The notes below the pieces were generated by a model. It saw only the letters and a list, made by a program, of their open reading frames with translations. It made no database searches and was not told where the DNA came from. The position numbers and the translations under genes are program-made. Positions 11,201 to 23,200 of a DNA stretch of 64,000 bases are shown here, in pieces (the stretch's first letter is position 1; every line of letters starts with the position of its first letter). Source of the DNA: Bolinopsis microptera (taxonomy: Eukaryota > Ctenophora > Tentaculata > Lobata > Bolinopsidae); contig NC_087073.1 in the NCBI RefSeq assembly GCF_026151205.1, forward strand, positions 12,183,578 through 12,247,577, read 5' to 3'.

Positions 11201-14200
11201 TTATATTACTGAAATGAGCTTTGGAAACTGAACAGTGGAATCTGAGCAGTGGAAACTGTCCTATTACGAACCCTCACATTTACTGTCATACCATATTAAT
11301 ATTTCCAGATGGATCAGTTTAGTGACGCGGTGGAAAATATCTGACACTTGCTTGTAATTGTGCTGGCTCTTAAACGAATGGTTAACCAAGGTCCAAGGTC
11401 CGGGATGTTGTCTGGAAGTGTTCCGCGAGGATGTACTACAAAGTGATTCGAGATTGGAAATTAAAAATGTTTTGTTTTTGGAGGTCAACACGAAACAGTA
11501 GCACCTTAATCGTCAAAATTGGTAGAAAAGCTAAATAAAAATCACGAATATTGGAATAATATTAATCGCAAAATATCGTGACAAAGATACTCGACTAAGA
11601 AAAAAAGAAAGAAAGATACGACAAAGATACAAGGAACAAAGATACAAGGAACAAAGTTACAAGGAACAAAGGAACAAATATCTTAACTATAATAATATAC
11701 ATTATACAACCAAGATACAACCTCGCAAAAGCTCGTGAGCACAGGGGACAGTGCGTGTAATGACCAAGAGACCGATATTCTTTTGAAATGCAGTCTCCTT
11801 CTTTGGTATAATGCAGCAATGATGGGGTGATACTCCAGACAGCACTAAATTAGTGAACCGAGAAGAAATTAATTTTCTCGTGTCCCTCATTTTTTCGACA
11901 ATGGCAATTGCTGTCATTCAAAGATGGGACCATAAAATGATAGCACCTTGCTCCAGGAAATTAATAATGAGTCATACAGCAATGAAATGTCTTCTTGGGG
12001 TATAATGTCGTTTAGTTTTTTAATTTAATGTCATTTGATTAAAAATTCAATTTTTCATACGAAGCAAGGGTCGTGATACTATTGCTCTCTACACAATACA
12101 GTTAGCAACTTTATGCAAGGAGTCATATCCATCATATCGCGAGATTGCTTGAATCGGAAGTGACTCCTGCAGCTCGACCACGAAGAATCAGTAGTTATAT
12201 GGAGGTGTATGATATTAGTCAGCTTAAAACACTGTTAAAGATGGAATAGTGGTTATAAGTGAGGTGTAGGAATAAGTTATCTAATTGTTAACCTTGCCAG
12301 TTGAGTAATAAATGGGCTTAACTACTTAATATAAGGGGCAATAATACACTCTTGGAACTGGAAGTTGGGAGTGGTCGGAGCAATAGATTTAAGCTATCAT
12401 ACTCAGGTTAAGCTCGCACAACACTCAACAGGGTGTTCATGAAACATTGGTACGGTTTCAAATATCAGCTGTAGATTAATTCATGAAGGAGGCAGGAGCA
12501 ATCAGCTGTATAAGGAAACACATTCGATCTTTCCAGGCCATGAGGCCACAAATCCACCGCGACCAAAACAAAGAGCGATGAACAACTCAATCATTCCTTA
12601 TAGCTTAACGTTTCTGGCTTATCCGACTGATTGCATATCGCTACTGAAGTCACGGTTTACGAGTGTTGATAACCAACCCCCTTCCAACCATCAACTCTAT
12701 GATGTGCGTACTGCTTACCAAAGTGTGTAGTTCAAACAACCAAGGTAAAGTGTAGTTCTCAGGACCCGTAAAAGTCTTTATTTTTCTTTGAGCAAATTGA
12801 AAAGCTAACAACGGGAAGCAAGCAGTGAAGATGTGACCTTATACAGTAAAACACTTATTTACCACGGGAAATAGTCACGATAAATCGGGGTTTTCGGTAA
12901 ATTGGAGCGCGGTAAATCTTGCTTTTACTGTACTCCTTAAATCACAGTTCTAAAATCCCAGTGTTCTATCCAAGGGGCTTAAAAGAGGAGCTACAGACTA
13001 ATATATCTTTACACATATTATTAAGTCTTACTGTTATCTGTATTACAGAAGCCGAACAGCATCTACAGACTGAAGAACAAGATAATTGGTTGAAGTGGCC
13101 TGTTACTTACCACAAACCATGCGATCCATTACACGTAAACTCTAGTTGCCGGAAAGACCTACTTAAAGTGAAGACACCAGGTCTTTTTAGATCCTTTTGT
13201 GCACTAATCACAGTTTTTCACTTTTTGATCTTTAGGATTTTGAAAAAACTTGTATTAGAAAATAAATGAAATGTTTACCTGGAAGTGAACTGATTTCCCC
13301 TAAATCTTCCCAATCATATTCCACAAAATCGTCCTCGTGGTAATCTTCTGAGATATTTTCATTTACCAATTGGCTATTTGAAACTGAACATGAAGTAATT
13401 AACCTCACTTCAAAGAATTCTTTGAAGTGAAGTTAATTACTTCATGTAACTTATCATGTCATTACTTAAGACATCCACAGACAGAAAGGGTGGGGATCCT
13501 CACTGAAGCTGTCAAAAGGTATGAGGCCAACAAGATATGGATAATGAATATGTCAAATGTTGATGCCCTGGTTCGTTATAATTTAAATGTTACCAGATCA
13601 CATTTAAACAGTTAAAGAGTAATACAGATTATCATGATGAAGATAGAAATAATGAATAGGATGACAAGTAACCTGGCATAGAGAAAGTGAAGGATCTGTC
13701 AATAACTTGGATGCTGTGGTTGAAAGTCTGATTATGGGAGATTCTTTGTGGAGATTCTACCTGTACCTCTAGCCTGGAATAGAGATCATTGGGTAAGAAT
13801 AGTGCTGCACAGCTCAAGAATAATTTGTTAGCAGAGTTCGGCGCAAACACCCAACACAGAATCGTGCATGTAACTATGTAACGGTATTATCCATCAACAT
13901 TTTTCCAAGATCGACTTAATATAACAGTGACAATGTCTGCAAAGATAAATAAAGAGTTGCACACGGGAATTCATTGCGGTGATTACTCTTTTGCCCACTT
14001 TAAATATTGCTCTGTCAGTGTGCTCCATGACCATCCCCGCATAAACAATAAATTTGTTTGTTATTTCAAAAAGTCTGTGTATTTACCAGTAAACGTATTG
14101 TTTGACCCAGGTCATGTTTGCGTAATCTGGGTGTTTTTCCAGTGTGTAGTGGAGAACATTCCTGATGAATCTAGCTAGATTCTTTATGTAGGTGAGTGGC

Positions 14201-17200
14201 ATTGAGAACAGAGCTGAATACTCCTTTAACTTATCCTGAAATAACACAGATTGGTTCTTCTGTTCAAATTGTAATCTGAGAAAGCATCATGCAGTGTTCG
14301 AAATTCCAATACTTACAGTGAATACTGGATACCATCGACATTACTAGCATGGTAACACGGATAGTGCTGCTACTTTGTGATAAAAATCAATTGCTATTTA
14401 GACAAAAACCTTGATAATATCGATAACGTCAGGGCATTCACTTTGTTCTAGATCTTGCAGCATTCTGAGACAGTGATCCTGGGATGCAGTCATTAAAGTA
14501 CAAAGTATAAAACATAATATCTATTGACAATATACGACCTAACTGTAAGGTCCACAAATATCTCCTACAAGAAAGAAGTGAGGACTGAGGATGTAAGACG
14601 TAATAACTAATTACCTTGTGTCTCTGGTATTCTATCACGCAAACAAGTTCTGGAATCCAACTCCGAAGAACAGAGCCTAGAGCGTATCTGCCGTTGTAAC
14701 AGTGCTTTATGTAGTCAAACATATTGATCTGATAATGAGGAATGTTCAGTTTAGAGATATGGCCAGCAGTCAAAACCGTCAATAATCTCCAAAACTTAAC
14801 ACATTAGCTATTTAATAGTCAGCAATAGAGTGAGAAACGGTCCAACAATGTTTTTATATGTTACAAACGTTTTAATTCATTCTAGCTTCTAATTCGTTTT
14901 GATAAAGAAGTTTACAAAAAATAACCTGTGTTTGAATGACAAGTTCTAATTTGTTGAACAGTGCGTTGTAGTGTGACAAAGAGAGGTAACTTTTCAAACT
15001 TTTGCAGTAAATCTGAAATAAACATTAAGGAAAAGGTTAATTTACATCACCTGATAACTCTTTAATTGAGGAAGTATGGGTAAAAGATTTTAAATCAACT
15101 CACTAGCTGGCATTTCATATCTAAATAACGAGAAGAACCTAGCAAGGATCACATTATCAAAAAGTTTATGGACCTGAATATTTAACCTTGTACTTGTTGA
15201 CGATGGATATGAGATATCTCCTTGTGTAGTTGACGAGTTCAATAACTGCTTTCCGGCGAGGTATTTCCAGTGTTTCAGTGTTGGATGTAAGTTGCATCTC
15301 AGCAAAATGTCCTACCTCGCTACTCTGTGATATCCTACAAGATACAATTACAAATAATTGCAAACAGGAGATCGATATGATAAAAGGCTATTTTATAGCT
15401 TGAATAATAATCTTCAATTAGATCAAACGCATTTTTAATCATTTTTACATTATGAATATAACGCGAGTACCAAATCAGAAATTTAAACCTTTGTTACAAA
15501 TGTTTTTGTAACCTGCGTGTTACAAATTACTGCACGAATGAAGTGATTCAAGACAACCGAAACGAATAGTTTTACCGGTGAACGTTGTCAAAACACAATG
15601 AGAATAGCTTTAGCAGAAAATATAGTGTTTTTTATCGGTCGTAATTCAAGAATATGAAATACGAAACTGACTTGAGCGGAGATATTCTAGCTAACATGGT
15701 GCACAGTTTAGTAAAACAAACCCTTAAAGAGACCGGCTCCCGTTTTATTGGATTTGAAAGATGATAAGGGTGATACTTGTACCCCAGCATATCACATTAA
15801 ATGGCCCTAAACACGATTACTGCTTACTTTTAACTTCATATTGTCCAGGGAATTGACATGATGTCGGTTCAGACCCGGCTACATGTTATAATCCTTAGAA
15901 AATAAATTGAAAAGTAAATTTCAACCAAGTGTAAAATTCTAGGTTTTCATTCCCAGACACAGCCAATAAGCACATATAGAGCCGTACAGAAAATAACTTA
16001 TAACATGACCCGAGGTTAAATTAAATTTCTGCTCAGTACAAAAAGTTTTACTGTGCATAATCGAATCGTTCGAGATCGTCATGTGGCGTGAAGGATTCAA
16101 TAAGTTACCTAAAAGTAGATTAGCTTCGTGAATAACATTCAATGTAGATCAGCAATAAATTATGTTTCAATCGAATCTGGTTACTTCAATCTATTCAATC
16201 TTAAATTTAATTTTTGGAAATCGATTATAAATTCGTTGATTTATCACGGAATCTCGCATGTGAATTTCAGTGAACATAACATAACAAATAATTCGAGGCA
16301 AGCATCAGTCAGCCGAAAGAGAAACTGATAAACAATAGTTAATAATAGTTAATAGTACTATGTTTACAGAATGCACTGAAGGGGTATCCTAGGAAGTTTC
16401 TTGAACTTTTAACAGGTACCCCTCCTCATTTAACCCTCTATTAAGTTTCCTATCATTTGGCTGAATCGACCGAGGAGATCGCATAGATCCAATGGACCTT
16501 AGCTACTCCTATAAGACTAGGTGAAAATAAAAGGAATGTTCTTCTTGAACCAAATAATCAGTTTTAAGAAACACACCAATACAGATTCGAGCATGAATAA
16601 CTTGGCTACAATTTAATTGTTAAAAGAAGTGAGAAGAAACAATACCTTACCTACAGTCGAGAGTTACGAAAGGTCTGTAATCAGTCTGGCCGAGTGTCGT
16701 GTCCAGCAACTCAAACCATCCTAACAACCGCTTGTTCTGCAGAAATAAGAGTCGTCAATGAGCACAATAACTATTACGAATGGCTATTGAAACATTTATA
16801 ATGTTATGGTGTTATAAGTGCTCACTTCTATGAATGAGGGAGCATTTAACAATTTACGGAATCCAAGAAGCCGGACCAGTCTGCGGTCCAGTCCGCAGAC
16901 TAGTGACCACTTATGACATGATGATAAACAGATCATATGAATGTCCTGTCCCTTAATATTTGGTGGGGGCAGATAGAGAAGTAGCAAACTGCAAAGTTAG
17001 AATGCTCTCTGGCGTTAGAAGCGGTCACAAGGTCGTATGTCGAGCAGGATGTTAGGATATACCAGTATGTCAATATTCTAAAAGTATTTCGAGTACTTAA
17101 CTATAAACTACAAATTTCCTAGAAACTTAAACGATTTGCTTTTTATTCAAGTCAAGCAAAGGGAACCAAACCGCCAAAGTCTGTAAATAATCTTAAGTAT

Positions 17201-20200
17201 CTGACTGAAAAGCCGCACAATGTTTTGAGTATACGAGGTTTGTGATGTTATTTGGGTTTATTGGGGTCTATAGATCAAAAAAAATTTGGGTAGACAAAAA
17301 TTTATTGGTCCACCAGGTCTGTGGCCACGCCCTTTTATATGATCGTGGGAAAATCTTACCTTTTCCTAATATAAATTCATATTTGCTCAATCAAAGGAAG
17401 CTTGTAGGGTATTAAAACTAATGTTTTTTGACCCAAGAAATCGATTGGTGATATCTATTTGACTTTCAGATCACTCCCAGATAAGATAACCACGCCCATA
17501 TTTACAATTTAGCGTCAAAATTCCCAAAAACGGAAGCAATGTTTTTGCAAATATGAATTTATATTATAGGAAAAGGTAAGATTTTCCCACGATCATATAA
17601 AAGGGCGTGGCCACAGACCTGGTGGACACATACGTTTTTGTCTACCCACATTTTTTTTGATCTATAGACCCCAATTAACCCAAATAACATCACAAACCTC
17701 GTATATTCAAAACATTGTGCGGCTTTTCAGTCAGATACAGGACTGAACGGCCAAAATAAATCTTTTAAAAATCGCACTGAATGAACGATAGGGCACTTTT
17801 CATAGCATAATAACAATTTAAATCCGCGCGCGCAGTTTCTGGGTCAAACAAGAAAGCAACCTTATGAGAACCATCAACCAACTATATGTACAACGTTTGT
17901 AATAACTCAGATTCTATGTATGTTGCATCATCATCTGTTGTTGTGCTCCTGACTGCACTCTGAATCTGATTAGATAACCACGAAGCACTAAAACGACCTT
18001 TACTCACCATAACATTGATCATATGAAAGGGGAAGGACATGCAGCCCATACATTGATGACTTTTATCTTTATTCACACTCCAGATGGAAACTTGCAGATG
18101 TGCTAGCAGTAATGTTTCCAGAATGTCACTGAGGATGAAATTTCAGTTTTCTGTATAAATAACACAGCTAATAGTGGCAATTGCAGAGCTATAGAACGAA
18201 AGTCAAATCTCTTATCTTATCTCGTATCTTCTTATCTAGCCTTTACCCTTATCTTAAACATGTCACGCCATTAAAAATACGATACATCCTATTTTGTACA
18301 TTTTATGCTGTGAAATGGTAGCTACAATTAAAGTAGTGTACAATAATAAGAAATGTACAAAAGGAGACTAACATGTTAAAGGGCTCGTTATAGACAGGAT
18401 TTGCATCGTTTATCCTAGTGTAAGTGACCCTGAAAATTAAGTTATTTTAAGTTTTTGAGACAAAATTACTATATCTAAAGGTTAGATCAAAATTAACTTG
18501 AGGCAAGAAGTTGATTAAAATCTGTAAATTACTCCTACCAGTCAGCTTCAGGAGGTTGCCCAGTAATGTGAACCCTTACATACGAGTCTACACCTGAAGA
18601 TTGGTTTTAAACTAATTACAACACTACAATATCTATTACATTTATTGAGTATTATGTAACGCGATGGAAATATTTTAAGCGGGTAATATCCTGTCCAAAC
18701 CCAGGATACATAACATGAAGACTTTGTTGTAACTTAGTATGAAAAGCATTAATACATCATATTATTAAGGATCCTCCATTATCAAAAAGGAAATTTAAAT
18801 GTATTAGATAATAAAAATGTGATCTCAGATATGTTACTCACCTGTTCCATTTCCGTCATAAAGATGCCGCGCAGCTTTAACTGAAATTAAATCATCATTA
18901 CTTATATTATATTTATTACGACAGCTGTGAGCAGTATTCCCTATGTCTTATTTCTAGGTAGGTGTTGACTGTTGAATATGGAAGAATAAGACACGAATAC
19001 TAATATATTATTAGAATTTTAATATATTGATAGCACTAGACAAAGTATTTGAAGTATGTAGAGTATTTGAATGAACCACCGTTGCAGTTCTTTCACGAGC
19101 TCGATCGCTCATTTCTTTACAGACCCGGAACAAGGATTAAGACCGGGACTGGGATTTTATTTACAAAAATTGTAATCGCCATACCAATTCGGTATAAAGC
19201 CAACAAACATCACCCAGCACTTTCCAGTTGATGACTCTTACTTGTACATAATGGTTACCTGTAGACTTAAGAATGGTTATCTGTAGACTTAAGAAGCCTC
19301 AGAGAGGTCGGTGAGAGTGACACAAGTCGCCATCAAGGTACTGCAACCTGTATATCCGGAGAAAACTTTGATGCAATGAAAATTTTGAATATGTCCTACC
19401 GGTTGGACATATTATTCGATTTTCAGCTTTCCGCGACCCAAATTTCACTGTTTTGAATCAATTTTTCTTCAATGACCATTTTACAAGGTAACTGAGGATG
19501 GCACAAGACACGATTGAGGTACTCAAAGTTCTATTCCCAAAGAAAGCTTTGATGAAATAAACTTTAGACTAAGTGTTGAGAATGTTCGAGAATAAATTTG
19601 AGGTTCGATCTTTCAGACGACACTTTCAGACGACACTTTCAGACGACACTTTCAGACGACACTTTCAGACGAAACTTTCAGACGACACTTTCAGACGACA
19701 CTTTCAGACGACACTTTCAGACGACACTTTCAGACGACACTTTCAGACGACACTTTCAGACGACACGTGTTAGCTTGCTAAAAAGTTTTGAAAGATTTGT
19801 GTGTTTAATGTTCGTTATCAACCAGTTCCAAACAGTCTCTCTATTCAAACCATATAATTTCTTAAATCAAAGTTATCTAAAGCCTTGTCTCAGAGCTCTA
19901 ATTAGTGGTAATGGTGGAATACCGGGTAACATGAGTTAGAACCAGATGCACTCATCAGTTATTATACTGCTAACATGGGTGCAGAAGTGTAGTATTTGTA
20001 TTTGAGACGCTTAATTTCACTTCTTAAATTTCAATAGTGTCTGTGTCTGTAAACTAATAATACTTGTTCAATACTAGCAGATCCTGCTAGTAGCAGGTTA
20101 CCTAATTGTGCACGCGTGACCAGAACTTATCTGGAAAACCTATGACAGCAAGAGAGATAAAGGTTTTTGGTGTCACTTGAATTTGAGATATATAATCCTA

Positions 20201-23200
20201 AAATTTCGATTAGTAATGTGATTGTTTGTAATAACTACACCTCCAACACATGCGACCTTTTTGCCGAAACCTCTGAAAGTTCCAATCTTCCAATGACTCG
20301 ACTGATTAAATAGAATAAATACTGGTCTGAAATTTGATTTAGATACAATCACGGTCATTAGGGTGGTAAGTTATTTGATCTGTTTCCATGGCAACCACTA
20401 AAATTTATTGCAGCTGTTCATGAATTCCTGAGTGGTCTATTATTAAATCAGAAAAGGTAGATAGGCTTGAAAAACTGTGCTCATAGACAAAAATACAACT
20501 GGTTAAAATGGTTAACACATCGGTCAGTGGTCACATACAGCATTGAGCTGTTGAGCAGTGAGCATGGTCGACTATGTCCAATAGAAAGTATAGAACCACA
20601 CATTAATACCCTCTTTTGTAGCTGGGTTACAGGGTTCTGTTCCGTTAGGCTAGACAACAGTTAGTCACAGCCCAAATTAAGATTTGAATTATAGCAGCCA
20701 CAAGACCAGAAATAAAGTAGTTAAGTTATTGTAAACGTGTAACTTAATAGTAGTATGATTAAGTTAGGCGTCAGTATATCAGTATTGTACATACCTAGCT
20801 TACTACAGCAACATTATACTTATAGATTATAGAATTGAAACTCAAAAATAGTTTTGTTCCTTGGTCGGACAGACCATAAAATGATAAATAATAAGAATTA
20901 TCATGACAGTAATCTAGCGATTCTTATTACTTATTCTCAGTAAATCCCCAGAAAAGTGTATATTATATACATTTTCAATTTAGTTTGTAATTTGTATAGG
21001 TACTTTTCAAGATATTCCTAGTTATATTGTATAGATTTTCTAACCATTATGTGTTGCAGCTTTGTGAACACTTATTTAAAAGTTCGTTTATGACCAACTA
21101 CAAAGGCATGTAGCCTAAACATCGACAAAATAACAATACACGATGTATTTTGTTTAATAGTGGGTGAACACTCTCAACTCATCCCTAGTAACCGATCATT
21201 ATTCAATAATATTTTCTTATTTACACACTTGATCGCGTTTCGAAGAGGTTAGAATATGTATGTATAATAGGATAATCGGGACATTAACAAATGGTTTGCT
21301 ATGTTGGTTTTCTATGTTGGTTTTCTATGCTGGGGGACTACGAACCCCTCCATTATATTGTGTAGACATTAACAGATAAAGTTGACACTGTAATTGATTG
21401 AAATAAAATTGGTCGTGAAACTTTGTTTTGCCGTGCATTCCAGTTTGTTTTTAACTATGTTGACAATGTTTTCGGGATCGCTCACATATTATTGCCGATT
21501 TCACTAACTCGATTTTAAATGGTCGTTTAATTTTCAGAAACAATGGAGCCGCTAAATTTTTTAGCGATCAAAGATGAGATGAAAATGGAGGAAGATAGGA
21601 TACCACCAGAATTAATCAAGGCCGAATTCAAGGAGGAGGAAGATGATCTTTATGTTAAATCGGAAGTGTATGATCTTACTTCTCAATTTCAAATGCAGTA
21701 TCCCAACCAAGATTCATTCCAACGCTCTATGATAGCTGGAGACATGAATAAAGACCAAATATCTTTACAGAGTGCATTAACAAACTCCAATTCAAAACTC
21801 AGCCAAATTGTTGTTTCCAAAGCTGAGTGGATGGAAAAAACTCATACGCGTTTAAAATCCTCTAAAAGTTCTTGTAGCGCAAGCACCAAATCGGCTTTAT
21901 ACACCGATAAGCCGAGTAATGCCAGTGAAAAACTGTATAAATGTTACGAATGCTTCTACAGTACATGTTTTAAAGCTAACTTAATTGCTCATCAGCGGAT
22001 TCATACCGGAGAAAAGCCTTATAAATGTCCTGAATGTTCCTTCAGTACATGCCATAAACATAACTTAGTTCCCCATCGGCAGATTCATACCGGGGAAAAG
22101 CCTTATAAATGTTCTGAATGCTCCTACGGTACACGTTATAAACAAAACTTACTGCGCCATCAGCGGGTACATAACAAAGGAAAGCGTTACAAATTTTCTG
22201 AAATGGAGTGGACGGCAGTTACCCCAGATTTGTCTGCATTTTCTAACAGCTCAAGCACAAAATCGACTTTACCATCTGGTCAGCCGACTAATAAGAACCA
22301 TGTATCGATTTCAACACAAATCGGCAGCAATGAAGGGCCCATTATTGCTGAACCTCCAATTTTCGTGAAGCCTCTAATACTTGGTGAGCCTCTGACATTA
22401 ACTGAGTCATTTATTTCCGAATACGGCCGTTTCTATCAAAACACTAGATGTTAGAAAAGTGCAAAGTATTCAATACTAGAAATTCGCTAGTTGAGAGCTT
22501 TATTCGAGGAAATTTAAGATCAGTCATGTTCTAATTTCTCTTCATCATCAAGCTCCATTTTGTAAAAAGTATTTTCACGAATGACGATGACGACAAAGTT
22601 TTAAGTATTCCCTGGACTTTACTTTAACTGCATGAACAAAATATCAATCACGGCCAAAGTGTTTTAGCCAATTTTAAGTGTTTTTACAACACTTACCATC
22701 ATCCTTGATAACACATCTTGATTCCATTGGCATCCTCCCACAGGACTGCTATACCCCAGAGGTAGGCAAAGCATCCATATGCTATCCTCTCGTGGGCTAA
22801 CCAGGCCCAGCCTCTCTTAAAAAATTTAAAAAAAGTGTTTTTAGCAGTTGGGGATTTCGTCAAGTTTAAATATAGTATAGGTATTATATACCATTCACCA
22901 TGAACATACGTATGTGTTTTAGTAATTACATGATATTATACTATTCCAATTATTAAGTTGATCTTCGTACCTTCTCCCAAGATATGGCCAACAACGGCCA
23001 TCAAAGCTAAATTATTAGTTGACGTGAAGAATAAAACTCATAACTCACCAGTAACAAGGAGCGATTGAGAGTTAAGTTTGATAATATCCAGATATACTCT
23101 TGGCACTAGTCTTATTTTTTTCCTGCAAGAATATTATGTTATGTTCGAGTAATCATTTAAGTTTTTATACAGCTATAGTTGCAAATAGTTTCGTTGCCAA

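Larger units (their letters stand above)
7148..13278. other. 6.1-kb intron of the C2-DH gene, repeat-filled
   Basis: This is the longest intron of the reverse-strand gene. Apart from the SINE, short tandem repeats, G/C tracts and MITE listed separately, I see no coding exon on either strand. Short open frames here (for example near 9750, 10067, 11264 and 12919) lack splice context, conserved motifs or coding-like composition. Confidence 0.5.
16651..23122 (-). other. C2 domain exons of the C2-DH gene
   Basis: Exons 3 to 8 give a C2-like strand order: GHILGEVKAARHLYDGNG, then VDSYVRVHI (the usual D-P-Y-V-K-V), then HLQVSIWSVNKDK followed by CMGCMSF (the L-x-V-x-V-W ... G-x-x-S-F region known from PKC-type C2 domains), then LLGWFELL ending the fold. 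Ca2+-binding acidic residues are only partly present (YDGNG, DSY; an Asn-Lys-Asp in place of the D-x-D loop), so Ca2+-independent lipid or protein binding is plausible. The zinc-finger gene lies inside the intron that splits this domain. Confidence 0.7.

Noticed and set aside
14087-15334. RGS domain after the C2 domain, as in RGS3-type proteins
   Set aside because: No E-N-I-x-F-W core; the T-x-x-Y and H-P-D-Y blocks at DH spacing fit a RhoGEF fold better.
19573-19939. Overlapping L-S-D-D-T-F-R-R repeat proteins
   Set aside because: Arises from a 13-bp tandem repeat open in all frames; no gene evidence.
22684-22742. Short exon of the C2-DH gene ending at GATG|GTAAGT
   Set aside because: Its phase does not fit either neighbour, whereas the exons at 22971 and 18842 join directly and give a continuous C2 strand.
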